The notes: generated from the letters alone by a model not told the origin. 39,788 bases of DNA from Hyphomonadaceae bacterium (GCA_019747815.1 JAIEQJ010000101.1:1-39788), one strand, 5' to 3'. Counted from the first letter of the stretch, positions 9,033-17,695 are shown. Numbers and translations: made by a program.

Positions 9033-9446
9033 ATGCGCGCGAGGAGCCGATCGGGGGTCGTTGTCGTCGTCGAGGACGAATGGCTCGTGCGTGACGATAT
9101 CGTGCACGAGCTGAAGGCGGGGGGCTGGGAGGTGCTGGAGGCGAGCACCGCGGAAGGCGCCATCGGCCTGCTGCACGAGAACCGGCGCATCGACATCCTG
9201 GTCACGGACATCCAGCTTGCGGGCTATCTGAGCGGCTGGGACGTCGCCGAGGCCTTCCGTGCGGCACAGCCCAAGATGCCGGTCATCTATGCCTCGGGCA
9301 ACACCGTCGACCAGTCGCGCGCGGTGATCGACAGCCTGTTCTTCCGCAAGCCCTACCGGGCGGCCGAGATCCTCAACGCCTGCCGCCGGCTGGCCGGCGA
9401 AACCCAGGACAAAAAAGAAAAGCCCCGGCCGAAGCCGGGGCGGTAG
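9033..9446 (+). CDS. Single-domain response regulator
   Basis: A stand-alone phosphoreceiver domain of 137 residues with no output domain. Visible receiver residues are the acidic pair in VVEDE near the N-terminus, the phospho-acceptor aspartate 59 in VTDIQL, the serine in YASGN and the lysine in RKPY. The start has AAAGGA at good spacing. With an EcfG-type promoter upstream, it probably belongs to the general stress or phosphorelay network, as several alphaproteobacterial single-domain regulators do; its partner kinase is not visible. The last codons (KKEKPRPKPGR) are read through the terminator hairpin of the convergent lipoprotein gene, so the C-terminal tail is an overlap product rather than part of the fold. 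Confidence 0.9.
   Translation: MRARSRSGVVVVVEDEWLVRDDIVHELKAGGWEVLEASTAEGAIGLLHENRRIDILVTDIQLAGYLSGWDVAEAFRAAQPKMPVIYASGNTVDQSRAVIDSLFFRKPYRAAEILNACRRLAGETQDKKEKPRPKPGR
9411..9441 (-). terminator. Rho-independent terminator of the lipoprotein gene
   Basis: On the minus strand an 8-base perfect stem GCCCCGGC/GCCGGGGC closes a TTCG loop (9422-9441) and is followed by TTTTCTTTTTT (9411-9421). It sits 28 bases after the stop of the lipoprotein gene and inside the 3' end of the convergent response regulator gene. Confidence 0.9.
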
Positions 9447-9469
9447 CATGCGGGCAGCGGACTGAAGGC

Positions 9470-9928
9470 TCAGCTCACCTGGCTCCAGGTGCCGTCGGGA
9501 TTGCGGCAGGCAGTGCCGCGCATGGCCTGCGGACGGCCGTCGATCCAGACTTTGTGCACGAAGTTGCGGCACCGCGCGTGGCCGCGCTCGTAATAGTCCT
9601 CGGCGATGATCTCGCCGTAGTGACCGTTGTCATGATTGCGCCAGCGCACCGGCCGGCCCGGCGGGCCGCGCTCCCACGCGTCATATTCGGCCTGACGCGC
9701 CAGCTCGCGATCGCGCGCATCGAGGCTGCGGCCGATCTCGTTGCCGACGATGCCGCCCACGACGGCGCCCGCCAGCGTTGCAGCCACCCGGCCACCACCC
9801 TTGCCGAACTGGTTGCCGATGATGCCGCCGGCAACCGCGCCGACCACCGTTCCCGTGTCCTGATGGGTCTCGCAACCCACCAGCACAAGCGATGCGGCCA
9901 GCACCGAGATCAACACCGGCTGTTTCAT
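9470..9928 (-). CDS. Glycine-zipper outer-membrane lipoprotein (17 kDa surface-antigen type)
   Basis: Predicted 152-residue lipoprotein. It has a signal peptide ending in a lipobox (LVGC, cysteine at about 19), then a glycine-zipper 2TM segment (repeated GxxxG pattern, about residues 26-66: GAVAGGIIGNQFGKGGG and GAVVGGIVGNEIG), and a C-terminal part with two cysteines that resembles the RT0821/Lpp0805 surface-antigen tail (RCRNFVHKVWIDGRPQ). Start supported by GGGGAG six bases upstream. The function of this family is not well defined; outer-membrane integrity is usual. It lies just beyond the 3' end of the feuQ-like gene, in the same orientation, but has a 160-base leader and its own terminator, so it is probably a separate transcript. 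Confidence 0.88.
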   Translation of the reverse strand: MKQPVLISVLAASLVLVGCETHQDTGTVVGAVAGGIIGNQFGKGGGRVAATLAGAVVGGIVGNEIGRSLDARDRELARQAEYDAWERGPPGRPVRWRNHDNGHYGEIIAEDYYERGHARCRNFVHKVWIDGRPQAMRGTACRNPDGTWSQVS

Positions 9929-10089
9929 TGCATACTCCCCCCGTATGGGCACAACGCGCCGCCCGCCGCAGCTTCGGCCTGGGAGGGCGAAAGGCTCGCA
10001 CATTATAGGATGTTGATACAGCTTCGATTCGGGCAAAAGTACGGCCCCTGCATGCCATATCTGCCACAGCCCGGAGATTTGCGGCCGGC

Positions 10090-11481
10090 TCAGGTGGCGA
10101 GCGGCAGCGTCAGGCGTGCGGAGAGCCCGCCGGCCTCGGAACGGGTCAGCTCGAACTTGCCGCTGTAGCAATAGGCCAGGTCAGCCACGATGGAATGGCC
10201 GAGGCCGGAGCCGGGCTTGGTCTCGTCCAAGCGGCGCCCCCGGGCGATGGGCTCGGCAACCTGCTCCGGCGTGAGACCCGGCCCGTCATCGTCGACGCGG
10301 ATTTCGAGCCAGTTGCCGGACGCTCCGTTGGGCCCGCCACCCGAGGTTGCAGCGGCCACAAGGCTCACGCGCGAGCGCGCCCACTTCGAGGCGTTGTCGA
10401 GCAGATTGCCCAGCATCTCCTCGAGATCCTGCCGCTCGCCCTGGAAGCGGGTGCCGGCGGGGCAATCGAGCGAGTAGGTGATCTGCTTGTCGCGATAGAT
10501 GCGCTCGAGCGCGCGGACGATGGATTCGCCCACCGGGCGCACCTCCGTGACGCGGCCGATGACGCCGATGCGCGCCGCCATGCGCGCGCGGTCGAGGTAG
10601 AGGTTGACCTGGGTGGTCATGGTGTCGGCCTGCTCGGCCACCTTGCGCGCCAGCGGCGAGGGGTCGCCGCGCGCCTCGTTGATCAGCACCGCCAGCGGCG
10701 TCTTGAGCGCGTGCGCGAGGTTGCCGACATGGGTGCGCGCACGCTCGACGATCTCCTGGTTGGATTTGAGCAGCGCGTTGAGCTCCTGCTGCAGGGGCTT
10801 GATCTCCGTGGGCAGCTCGCCGTCGAGCTTGGCCGCCTCGCCCGAGCGGATCGCAGCCAGGCTCTGCTCCACGCGCGAGAGCGGGAACAGCCCGAAGCGG
10901 ATCTGGAACAGCGTGACGGCGAGCAGGCCGATGCCGGCCAGCGCCAGCGCCTGAATGAGCTGGCTGCGGAAGGCGGCCAGGTTCTCCTCCACCTCGCTCA
11001 ACCTGCCGGCCACCGCCACCGAATAGCGCTGCGCCGACTTGCCCTCGCCGAACACGTAGACCTGCTCGGCGATGCGCACGCGCTGGTCGCCGGGCCCGAC
11101 GAAGTTGCCCCAGCGCACCTCCTTGTCGTTGGGCTCGATCTTGTGCTCGCTGGGCAGCGGCAGCCCGTCGCCGGACAGCGAGCGCGAGCGCAGCGTCGGC
11201 CCGGGCCGGCCGTCCAGCGGCTTGATCTGCCAGTACCAGCCGGAGTGGGTGATCTCGAACAGTCCCTCGCCCCAGTTGTTGGGCGGGGTGGGACCGCTCT
11301 CGGAATGCTCGTCGGCATCGCTGATGACGACCGTCAGGAAGAAGGAGATGCGCGTGTCGAAGGTCGTCACCGCCTCGTAGCGATAGCGCGAGAAGATGAT
11401 CCAGCCGGCGATGGGAAGCACCACCAGAACCCAGGCGGCAGCGGTGACGAACAGCCGAAAGGCCAGCGAGTTAGTTTTCAT
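10090..11481 (-). CDS. feuQ: Sensor histidine kinase, FeuQ-like
   Basis: Membrane sensor kinase of 463 residues. Two membrane helices (about 8-30 and 173-195) flank a periplasmic sensor of roughly 140 residues. A HAMP-like linker precedes the HisKA box LAHALKTPLAVL with phospho-accepting histidine 257; the ATP-binding part shows the N box (LGNLLDNASKWA), the G1 box (DDDGPGL) and the G2 box (GSGLGHSIV). The gene start overlaps the end of the regulator gene by 11 bases. Sequence style and pairing match FeuQ, which in rhizobia acts with FeuP on cyclic-glucan export and osmoadaptation; the nearby ccm operon also fits rhizobial gene neighbourhoods. Specificity for that signal here is inferred. Confidence 0.85.
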   Translation of the reverse strand: MKTNSLAFRLFVTAAAWVLVVLPIAGWIIFSRYRYEAVTTFDTRISFFLTVVISDADEHSESGPTPPNNWGEGLFEITHSGWYWQIKPLDGRPGPTLRSRSLSGDGLPLPSEHKIEPNDKEVRWGNFVGPGDQRVRIAEQVYVFGEGKSAQRYSVAVAGRLSEVEENLAAFRSQLIQALALAGIGLLAVTLFQIRFGLFPLSRVEQSLAAIRSGEAAKLDGELPTEIKPLQQELNALLKSNQEIVERARTHVGNLAHALKTPLAVLINEARGDPSPLARKVAEQADTMTTQVNLYLDRARMAARIGVIGRVTEVRPVGESIVRALERIYRDKQITYSLDCPAGTRFQGERQDLEEMLGNLLDNASKWARSRVSLVAAATSGGGPNGASGNWLEIRVDDDGPGLTPEQVAEPIARGRRLDETKPGSGLGHSIVADLAYCYSGKFELTRSEAGGLSARLTLPLAT

Positions 11482-12142
11482 CGCCTTCCTTCGACAGGCG
11501 ATAGCCCAGACCGCGAATGGTCTTGATCATGTCGGGCGGGATCTTCTTGCGCAGCCGGCCGATGAACACCTCGATGGTATTGGAGTCGCGGTCGAAGTCC
11601 TGCTCATAGAGATGCTCCACCAGCTCCGTGCGCGAGACCACGCGCTCGTTGTGATGCATGAGATAGGCGAGCAGCCGGTACTCGTGCGAGGTGAGCTTGA
11701 TGGGCTGCCCGTTCATGGTGACGCGCGCCGTCTTGGTGTCGAGCCTCAGCGGCCCGCACTCGATGTCGCTTCTGGCATGGCCCGAGGCGCGGCGCATCTG
11801 CGCGCGCACGCGCGCCAGCAGCTCCTGCATGTGGAAGGGCTTGGCGACGTAGTCGTCGGCGCCGGCATCCATGCCGGCCACCTTGTCGCTCCAGCGGTCG
11901 CGGGCGGTGAGAATGATCACCGGCATGTTGCGCTCCGAGCGGCGCCATTGCTCGAGCACGCGGATGCCGTCCATCTTCGGCAGCCCGGTATCGAGGATGA
12001 CCACATCATAAGGCTCGGTATCGCCGAGGAAGTAGCCCTCCTCGCCGTCGAAGGCGGCATCGACCGCATAGCCCGCATCGGTGAGCGCGGAGACGAGCTG
12101 CCGATTGAGATCGCGATCATCCTCGACAATCAGAACCCGCAA
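11471..12142 (-). CDS. feuP: OmpR-family response regulator, FeuP-like
   Basis: DNA-binding response regulator of 223 residues. The receiver shows acidic residues 7-9, phospho-acceptor aspartate 51 (VILDTGLPKMDG), threonine in ILTARDRWSDK and lysine in AKPFHM; the winged-helix output part shows KLTSHEYRLLAYLMHH and the terminal TIRGLGYRL signature of the OmpR/PhoB group. The start chosen is TTG at 12140-12142 because GGAGG lies about nine bases upstream and the frame then reads (M)RVLIVEDD, the normal N-terminus; no ATG lies at that point. Translation runs into the kinase gene. Long stretches match my memory of FeuP closely. Confidence 0.87.
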   Translation of the reverse strand: MRVLIVEDDRDLNRQLVSALTDAGYAVDAAFDGEEGYFLGDTEPYDVVILDTGLPKMDGIRVLEQWRRSERNMPVIILTARDRWSDKVAGMDAGADDYVAKPFHMQELLARVRAQMRRASGHARSDIECGPLRLDTKTARVTMNGQPIKLTSHEYRLLAYLMHHNERVVSRTELVEHLYEQDFDRDSNTIEVFIGRLRKKIPPDMIKTIRGLGYRLSKEGDEN

Positions 12143-12207
12143 GGCTTGTCCCCTCCGCACGACCCAACACACGGGTCCGACCCGCAGAATCCGGCCCGTC
12201 GCCTGCA

Positions 12208-12213
12208 ATTATA
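12208..12213 (-). promoter_or_regulatory. Possible -10 box upstream of feuP
   Basis: TATAAT is present on the minus strand about 66 bases before the feuP start in otherwise GC-rich sequence. No good -35 hexamer is visible at 16-18 bases, so this is only a candidate. Confidence 0.35.
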
Positions 12214-12261
12214 CAGGGGTGCCGGGCGGGTCGGCTAGCGGCGGGGCGGCTCAGGCCCGCG

Positions 12262-12546
12262 TCACAAGTTCATGGTTAGCTGTTTGCGCTCGAGCGCGGT
12301 CGTGGCACGGGCGCGGCCCCAAATCGTCAAAATTGTGCCGATGAGGCCGCCGATGGCCTGCACGAGGACGACGATCTGATCGCCGAGCTGGCGGATCAGC
12401 TCGGCCGTGATGTCGAGGCCGATGAGCGGCCCGACGGCCGGCAGCACCGTGGAGAGCCCGGTGAGGATGACGCCCCAGATCGTCATCGACTGGCCCCACC
12501 ATTTGCTGTCGGGCGCGGCGGGTGGCTGATGGGTTGTATCGGTCAT
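12262..12546 (-). CDS. Putative holin from an internal in-frame start of the lysis gene
   Basis: The last 94 codons of the lysis gene begin with ATG at 12546-12544, preceded by AGGAG at about ten bases. The product would be a small protein with a short polar head, two hydrophobic segments (around TIWGVILTGLSTVLP and VLVQAIGGLIGTILTIWG) and a basic tail, the form of small holins found next to GTA or phage muramidases. It may be made alone from this start as well as fused to the muramidase. This dual use is inferred from the internal ribosome-binding site. Confidence 0.5.
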   Translation of the reverse strand: MTDTTHQPPAAPDSKWWGQSMTIWGVILTGLSTVLPAVGPLIGLDITAELIRQLGDQIVVLVQAIGGLIGTILTIWGRARATTALERKQLTMNL

Positions 12547-13587
12547 GGCTGGTGGCTCCTGTTGCTGGGAGGGGGAAGGCGGGGCTTGGGCGATGGCGCG
12601 GGCGGCCGACAGCGTGCGGTCGACGCGGGCGAGCCAGCCCTTGCCGAAGCGCCAGAAGGTGGAGAGCGAGCGGTAGTGCCGGCGGCGGGCCTCGGCATAG
12701 AGGGGAAGGGTTTGCGCCAGGGGACGGGCGGCCGCCTTGCCCAGGGTCTCGGGGCCGATCTCGCCGTCGACCTCGGCGCCGACCGCCTCCTGCAGCAGGC
12801 GCGCGGCGCCGGTGACGCCCTGGTTGACCGCGGCGTCGAAATGGAAGAAGGCGAGCGCTGCCGGCAGCTGCGGGCACGCGGCAGGGCGCCAGTAGCGCTG
12901 GCGATAGATGCGGCGCACCGTGGCACGCGGGATGGATCTGAGCTCGGCCTTCAGCACGGCCATGCTGTCGGCCGTGAGATCGGCGCCCTTGTCGCGGGCG
13001 TAGGTGGCGAGCGTGATGCCGAAATTGGTCGGGCCGCCGGGATCATAGGGATCGTCGGTCCAGCCGCCTTCCATCTGGAGCACGTGGGCAAGGGCGCGGG
13101 CGAAACCCGGGTCGGCGGGGAGGTCCCGGATAGCCTCGGCCGAGGCCTCGGCTTCCGGGATGACAGGTGAGGGCCAGCGCAGGCCGAGCAGGCGTGCGCG
13201 CGGGTAGGCGGCGACGCTGACGCTGTCGCGCTGGTTGCCGCCGAGCAGGATCAGGCTGTCCGCGGTCTCGCCGACGAGGAAGCCGACGTGGCCGAGGGCG
13301 GGATCGGCGGTGCGGCTGAGCACGGCGACGGCGCCGGGGCGGAACTCAACGTGCGGCTGCCCCCAAGTGAGATAGGAGCGCGCCATCAGCGAGCGCGTGC
13401 TGGCGAGCCCGGCGCGCTCCAGGCACGAGCCGAGGAAGGCGGCGCACCAGGCGGTCTCGTCAGCCTTGATCTCGGCGTGACCGACATCGGCATAGAAGCG
13501 CACGATGCGGGCCGTGTGCACGGCGCCGGGGGTCTCGGCCACGCCGAGATCGCCCCAGGCCAGCGCGAGCCAGCGGGGTTGGGACAT
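12262..13587 (-). CDS. GTA-linked lysis protein: cysteine-peptidase-like + GH108 muramidase + holin-like fusion
   Basis: A 441-residue protein that joins three parts usually encoded separately. Residues 1-140 are a TIGR02594-type NlpC/CHAP-like domain with ETAWCAAF (cysteine 48) and GHVGF (histidine 100). Residues 165-325 are a GH108 N-acetylmuramidase with catalytic glutamate 173 in QMEGGW, the DPGGPTNFGIT motif, and a C-terminal peptidoglycan-binding part (DGEIGPETL). Residues 348-441 are a small hydrophobic holin-like segment. A palindromic repeat read in frame (about residues 141-155) is the linker between the first two domains. It follows g15 in the same direction, as expected for release of GTA particles. 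The start is the ATG before SQPRWLALAWG; the open frame upstream is only repeat. Confidence 0.82.
   Translation of the reverse strand: MSQPRWLALAWGDLGVAETPGAVHTARIVRFYADVGHAEIKADETAWCAAFLGSCLERAGLASTRSLMARSYLTWGQPHVEFRPGAVAVLSRTADPALGHVGFLVGETADSLILLGGNQRDSVSVAAYPRARLLGLRWPSPVIPEAEASAEAIRDLPADPGFARALAHVLQMEGGWTDDPYDPGGPTNFGITLATYARDKGADLTADSMAVLKAELRSIPRATVRRIYRQRYWRPAACPQLPAALAFFHFDAAVNQGVTGAARLLQEAVGAEVDGEIGPETLGKAAARPLAQTLPLYAEARRRHYRSLSTFWRFGKGWLARVDRTLSAARAIAQAPPSPSQQQEPPAMTDTTHQPPAAPDSKWWGQSMTIWGVILTGLSTVLPAVGPLIGLDITAELIRQLGDQIVVLVQAIGGLIGTILTIWGRARATTALERKQLTMNL
13122..13166. repeat. Family A hairpin inserted in frame in the lysis gene
   Basis: Reads TCCCGGATAGCCTCGGCC then GAGGCCTCGGCTTCCGGGATGAC; the centre GCCTCGGCCGAGGC is a perfect palindrome. 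Translated on the minus strand as SPVIPEAEASAEAIRDL, it lies exactly between the cysteine-peptidase-like and muramidase domains. Confidence 0.8.
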
Positions 13588-13616
13588 GGAGGGATCACAA
13601 TTCGGAGATGACACAC

Positions 13617-13735
13617 CTGTCATCCCGGCCGAGGGCGACAGCCCGAGAGCCGGGACCCAGGGTCGAGGGAGAAGCGCGTGCGTGCGTGATCCTGGGTCCC
13701 GGATATTCGCCTGCGGCGAATTCCGGGATGACACC
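13617..13735. repeat. Family A composite repeat between g15 and the lysis gene
   Basis: Complete two-hairpin element (TGTCATCCCGGCCGAGG ... GAGCCGGGACCCAG, spacer, CTGGGTCCCGGATATTCGC ... GCGAATTCCGGGATGACA). It fills almost the whole gap between the two genes and is close in sequence to the element at 18435-18536. Confidence 0.85.
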
Positions 13736-16700
13736 TCACAGCACAGCGTCGCGCGGGGTGCCGCGGCCGCGGGTGGCACTGATCTGGAAGAGGCGCAGCG
13801 CGATCGACGCTTGCGGGGCGCCGAAGTCGGCGATCTGCTGGGCGGCGGTGTAGGTGGCGGCGGGCGCCGTGGCGGTGAGCGTGCGCACCACGCCGGCGCC
13901 GGCGAGGATGTCGATCTCGTAGCGCTCCTCGTCCTCGCCCAGCGGCACGTCGATGCCGTCCCAGGAGTCGCCGCAGATGCGGGTGCGGCGGATCCAACTG
14001 ATGGCGAGATCGCCGCCGGAACGGGCGCCCCGCACGTGCACCGGGCTCAAGGGCTTCAAGCCCTCGCCCACAAAGGTGTGGGCGCTGTCGACATAATGCG
14101 GCGAGCCGAGGTCGCGGCTGGCGGGGCCGCTCTTCCAGGTGTAGGCGAGGCCGATCTCGTCCTCGGTCAGGTCGACGCGCGCCGGGGCGCCGTCGAGGAG
14201 CACGAAGCGGGCGCCCGCGCCGAGCGGGGGGCGCATGGCGTGCTCGGTGCCGGCCTGGCCGCGCAGGAAGCCGGTGAGCGTGTAGGTGGCGGGCGCGGCG
14301 AGCACGGCGGACTGGAACTGCAGCACCTCCCAGGCGCCGTCCTCGGTGCGCACGGCGGCAACGTTGGCGCCGCCGAGCAGCGCCAGCTCGGTGACGGAGG
14401 CGAGCATGCCCTGATCGAGCTGCACACTGAGGACCGTCGCCCGATCCAGGCGCGAGGTGGCACCGCCGGGGAGCGGATCGAGCGTGACGCCGGTGACGGC
14501 GGGGGCGAGCACCATCGCCTTCAACTGGAAGCCGGAGGTCTCCGGCGAGCGATAGACGGCAATGGGGCCGGGCCAGGGGCTTTGCGCCGCCGCGACGTAG
14601 CCCGCGGCCGGCGGCTCGTCGCCGCGCAGCAGCGGCAGATCGAGAAAGACCACGAACGGCTTGCCGGCGACCACGCCGACACCGCCGCCCTGGCCGCGCG
14701 GGGTGCCGGGCACGCCGGCATAGACGGCGGGATCGAGGCCGCGCGCCTCGATCTCGCGCTCGCCGCGCTCGCCGACCTCGGTGATGCGCAGCCGATGCGT
14801 GCGGCCGTTGGCGGTGAGGTCGATCACATCGCCGGGCTCCAGCGCCAGACGGCTCGGCGGCAGCGCGAACCTGGCGCGCTCGCGCGCCGCCAAGGCCTCG
14901 AACAGCCACACCTCGGCGATCTCGGCCGCCTGCTCGGCATCGAGCGCAAGCGGCAGATCGGCGAGCGCCGTGCGGCCGCTGCGGCCGGCCAGGCGACGCG
15001 CCTCCTCAACCGCCGGCGCATACTCGCCGCCAGCAGCGATGTAAGTGATCTTGGCGGAGGCCGGCAGATCGGTCTCCTGCGCGCGGGTGAGGGTTGCGAG
15101 CGGCGCGCCGGCCCGGGTCTCGACCAGGTCGTCGGGCGTCAGCGCCGCCGCCGGGTCCGCCGCGCCGCGATGGGCGAAGACGATGCGGCCGCCGCTTTCG
15201 CGCGTGTCGAAGAAGAAGGCGAGCTCCAGCGGCTGGATGGCATCGCGGGCCGACATCACGCGGTCGATGACGAGGCCGCCGAGCGTGCCGTTGAGAGCGC
15301 TCGCATCATGGGCGGCGAAGGCATGGTCGGCGAGGATGGCGCGCACCGTGGCGCCGAGCGGCGCGCTGGCGATGCGGCCGGTGAGCCAGTGGCCGAGGCG
15401 CCAGTTGGGGCCATCGCCCCAGGCCGCCGCATCGGCCGGGAAGGCTGGATAGGGCCGCGCATCCCAGGCGTAGACGTGCATGCGCTCGAGATCGACCATG
15501 CGGGCGCCGGTGACGGCCGACAACGGATTGGCGCCGGCGACATAGTTCTCATGCGCAGGATCGAGGCCCGCGTGGAACGCCTGCAGATAGCGGCGCTGCA
15601 TGAAGTCGTCGCGCCGGCCATGCGAGAAGTAGGGCAGGAAGGATTCCGAGCTTTTCGGATCGACGAACACGTTGGGCTGGTTGGCGCCCCTGTCGACCGC
15701 CGGGCAGCCGAGCTCCATGAACCAGAACGGCTTGGACTGCGGCACCCAGGCGGTGGGGGTGGCGGATTCGACGCCGGCGGGACGATCGAAATGGCTGTTG
15801 AGCCACCAGTTGCGGATGTCCTTGAAGCGGAACACCCAGGGCTTGCCGGCGCTGCCGTCGGCAATCGGCGTGCGAGCCTGCGCGGCACGGTCCTCGGCGC
15901 TGGCATAGTACCAGTCGTAACCCTCCCCGGCGGCGAGATTGTGCGTGAGATAGGCAAGGTCGTAGATCGAGGACGCGCCGGCCAGGCGGTCGGTATGATC
16001 GGCGCCGTCGCGCCAGTCGGCGAGCGGCCAGTAGACATCGATGCCGACGGCGTCGATGTGGGGCGAGGACCACAGCGGATCGAGGTGGAAATAGACATCG
16101 CCCGTGCCGTCGGCGGGGTGGTGGCCGAAGTACTCCGACCAGTCGGCGGCATAGGTGAGCTTGGTGGCGGGGCCCAGAACCGACTTCACGTCGGCGGCCA
16201 GCTCGGCGAGCGCGGCGACGAAGGGATAGGTGCCGGCGCCGTCGCGCACGGTGGTGAGGCCGCGCATCTCGGTGCCGATGACAAAGGCGTCGACCCCGCC
16301 GGCGGCTTGGGCCAGATGCGCCATGTGGAGAATGAAGCGGCGGTAGGACCACTCGGCGGGGCCCGCATAGGCGACCGTTTCGCCCATGATGGAAAAGTCG
16401 GCAACATCGGCAAGGCCGACGAAGGCTGCAACCTGCAGGGCGGCGGCGGCGGTCTTGTCGGGGGTGGCGGGCCGGCCCGGCGCGGGCGCCACGGTGATGC
16501 GGCCGCGCCAGGGATAGGCCGGCTGGGCCGCGGCGCCCGTGTAGGGGTCGGGGAGGGTGTTGCCGGCGGGAACATCCATGAAGATGAAGGGCGTCAGCGT
16601 GACGGCAAGGCCGCGCTGCTTGAGATCGCGGATGGCGGCGATGACCGTTTGATCGGACGGCGTGCCGCCATAGGCGGCGCGGCCGTCCACCAGGCTGACG

Positions 16701-17695
16701 CGATGCGCGTCGGCGCGCGCGAGGCCGGCGACGCTCCAGGCGATGGGCTCGGTGATCTTGTCGGCGGCATCGACGCCGGGGCGGAGCGCGCAGACACCGG
16801 CGCGCAGATCGGTGCCGAACCAGCCCACCACCAACGAGACCGCGCCGACATTGGGAAGGGCCGCCTGGAGCTGGTCGAGGGAGACGGCCCAGTCGGTGCC
16901 GCCCTGGCGCGTGTGCACGTTCTCCGAGACGTTGGCGGTGGTGCCGATCTTGCGCGTGACGGGGGCCAGCGCATAGACGAACTCGCCGGCGCCGGGGATC
17001 AGCGTGACGGCGCGCACGCTGCCTTCGAAGGGATCGACGGCGCGGTGCACCTCGAAGGAGAGCTGCGGGATGCGGTTGCCGAAGTTGGCAAGCGCCAGGC
17101 GCTCAAACACCAGGTAGGCGATGCCGCGGTAGGCCGGCGCGTTGCCGGCGCCTTCGCGCGCCTCGATCAGGCTGTCGGGCGCCTGCGTCTGGCTGCCCGT
17201 GTGGAGACGGTGCGTGAGCGTGGCGAGGTCGAGCTCCTGCCCGTCCGCCCACACGCGGCCGATGCCGGTGATCTCACCTTCGGCAAGGGCGACGGCAAAG
17301 CTTGCATAGTAGCGATACTCGGTGGTGGTGCTCCTCGGCCCGCCGCCGCCGAAGCCGCCCTTGCCGCCGCCGCCCTGCGTGGTGGTGACCACCTCCTCCT
17401 CGAAATCCGTGGCCCAGATGATCTGCCCGCCGAGGCGCGCGCGGCCGTAGAGGCGCGGGATGGGCGCTCCCTGCGACGCGCCGGTGACGCGCAGCTCGGA
17501 GAGGCGGGGGCCCTGCAGCGCGCGCGACTGGCCCGAGGCGCCAAACAGCGCGCGGTCGACGAAGGAGCCGGCGAAGGCGCCGATCTGCGAGCCGATGGCG
17601 GCGCCCGTGAGCGTGGCGCCGAACAGCGTGATGCCGGCGGGAAACGCGGCGGCGCCGACGGCGGCGCCGGCAACGGCGAGAGCGAGGGTGGCCAT
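13736..17695 (-). CDS. GTA tail-tip 'megatron' protein g15 (GTA TIM-barrel/phage-tail host-contact protein)
   Basis: The 1319-residue product is the large baseplate and host-contact protein of RcGTA-like particles. It starts with a hydrophobic, glycine/alanine-rich segment (about 1-55), then the phage-tail N-terminal region, a GTA TIM-barrel glycoside-hydrolase-like domain in the middle (about 430-760, with IGTEMRGL, TYAADWSEY and FWFMELGCPAVDRG), and phage-tail-type domains to the C-terminus. Length is in the normal range (about 1300). Catalytic-looking acidic residues are present in the barrel (E in GTEMRG, E in FMELG), but activity on a glycan is not proven for the family. Last structural gene of the cluster, followed by the lysis gene. 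The C-terminal end abuts a repeat. Confidence 0.93.
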   Translation of the reverse strand: MATLALAVAGAAVGAAAFPAGITLFGATLTGAAIGSQIGAFAGSFVDRALFGASGQSRALQGPRLSELRVTGASQGAPIPRLYGRARLGGQIIWATDFEEEVVTTTQGGGGKGGFGGGGPRSTTTEYRYYASFAVALAEGEITGIGRVWADGQELDLATLTHRLHTGSQTQAPDSLIEAREGAGNAPAYRGIAYLVFERLALANFGNRIPQLSFEVHRAVDPFEGSVRAVTLIPGAGEFVYALAPVTRKIGTTANVSENVHTRQGGTDWAVSLDQLQAALPNVGAVSLVVGWFGTDLRAGVCALRPGVDAADKITEPIAWSVAGLARADAHRVSLVDGRAAYGGTPSDQTVIAAIRDLKQRGLAVTLTPFIFMDVPAGNTLPDPYTGAAAQPAYPWRGRITVAPAPGRPATPDKTAAAALQVAAFVGLADVADFSIMGETVAYAGPAEWSYRRFILHMAHLAQAAGGVDAFVIGTEMRGLTTVRDGAGTYPFVAALAELAADVKSVLGPATKLTYAADWSEYFGHHPADGTGDVYFHLDPLWSSPHIDAVGIDVYWPLADWRDGADHTDRLAGASSIYDLAYLTHNLAAGEGYDWYYASAEDRAAQARTPIADGSAGKPWVFRFKDIRNWWLNSHFDRPAGVESATPTAWVPQSKPFWFMELGCPAVDRGANQPNVFVDPKSSESFLPYFSHGRRDDFMQRRYLQAFHAGLDPAHENYVAGANPLSAVTGARMVDLERMHVYAWDARPYPAFPADAAAWGDGPNWRLGHWLTGRIASAPLGATVRAILADHAFAAHDASALNGTLGGLVIDRVMSARDAIQPLELAFFFDTRESGGRIVFAHRGAADPAAALTPDDLVETRAGAPLATLTRAQETDLPASAKITYIAAGGEYAPAVEEARRLAGRSGRTALADLPLALDAEQAAEIAEVWLFEALAARERARFALPPSRLALEPGDVIDLTANGRTHRLRITEVGERGEREIEARGLDPAVYAGVPGTPRGQGGGVGVVAGKPFVVFLDLPLLRGDEPPAAGYVAAAQSPWPGPIAVYRSPETSGFQLKAMVLAPAVTGVTLDPLPGGATSRLDRATVLSVQLDQGMLASVTELALLGGANVAAVRTEDGAWEVLQFQSAVLAAPATYTLTGFLRGQAGTEHAMRPPLGAGARFVLLDGAPARVDLTEDEIGLAYTWKSGPASRDLGSPHYVDSAHTFVGEGLKPLSPVHVRGARSGGDLAISWIRRTRICGDSWDGIDVPLGEDEERYEIDILAGAGVVRTLTATAPAATYTAAQQIADFGAPQASIALRLFQISATRGRGTPRDAVL

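Noticed and set aside
12262-13779. Lysis gene start at 13779
   Set aside because: The added 64 residues are read from a dispersed repeat. The domain begins at MSQPRWLALAWG.
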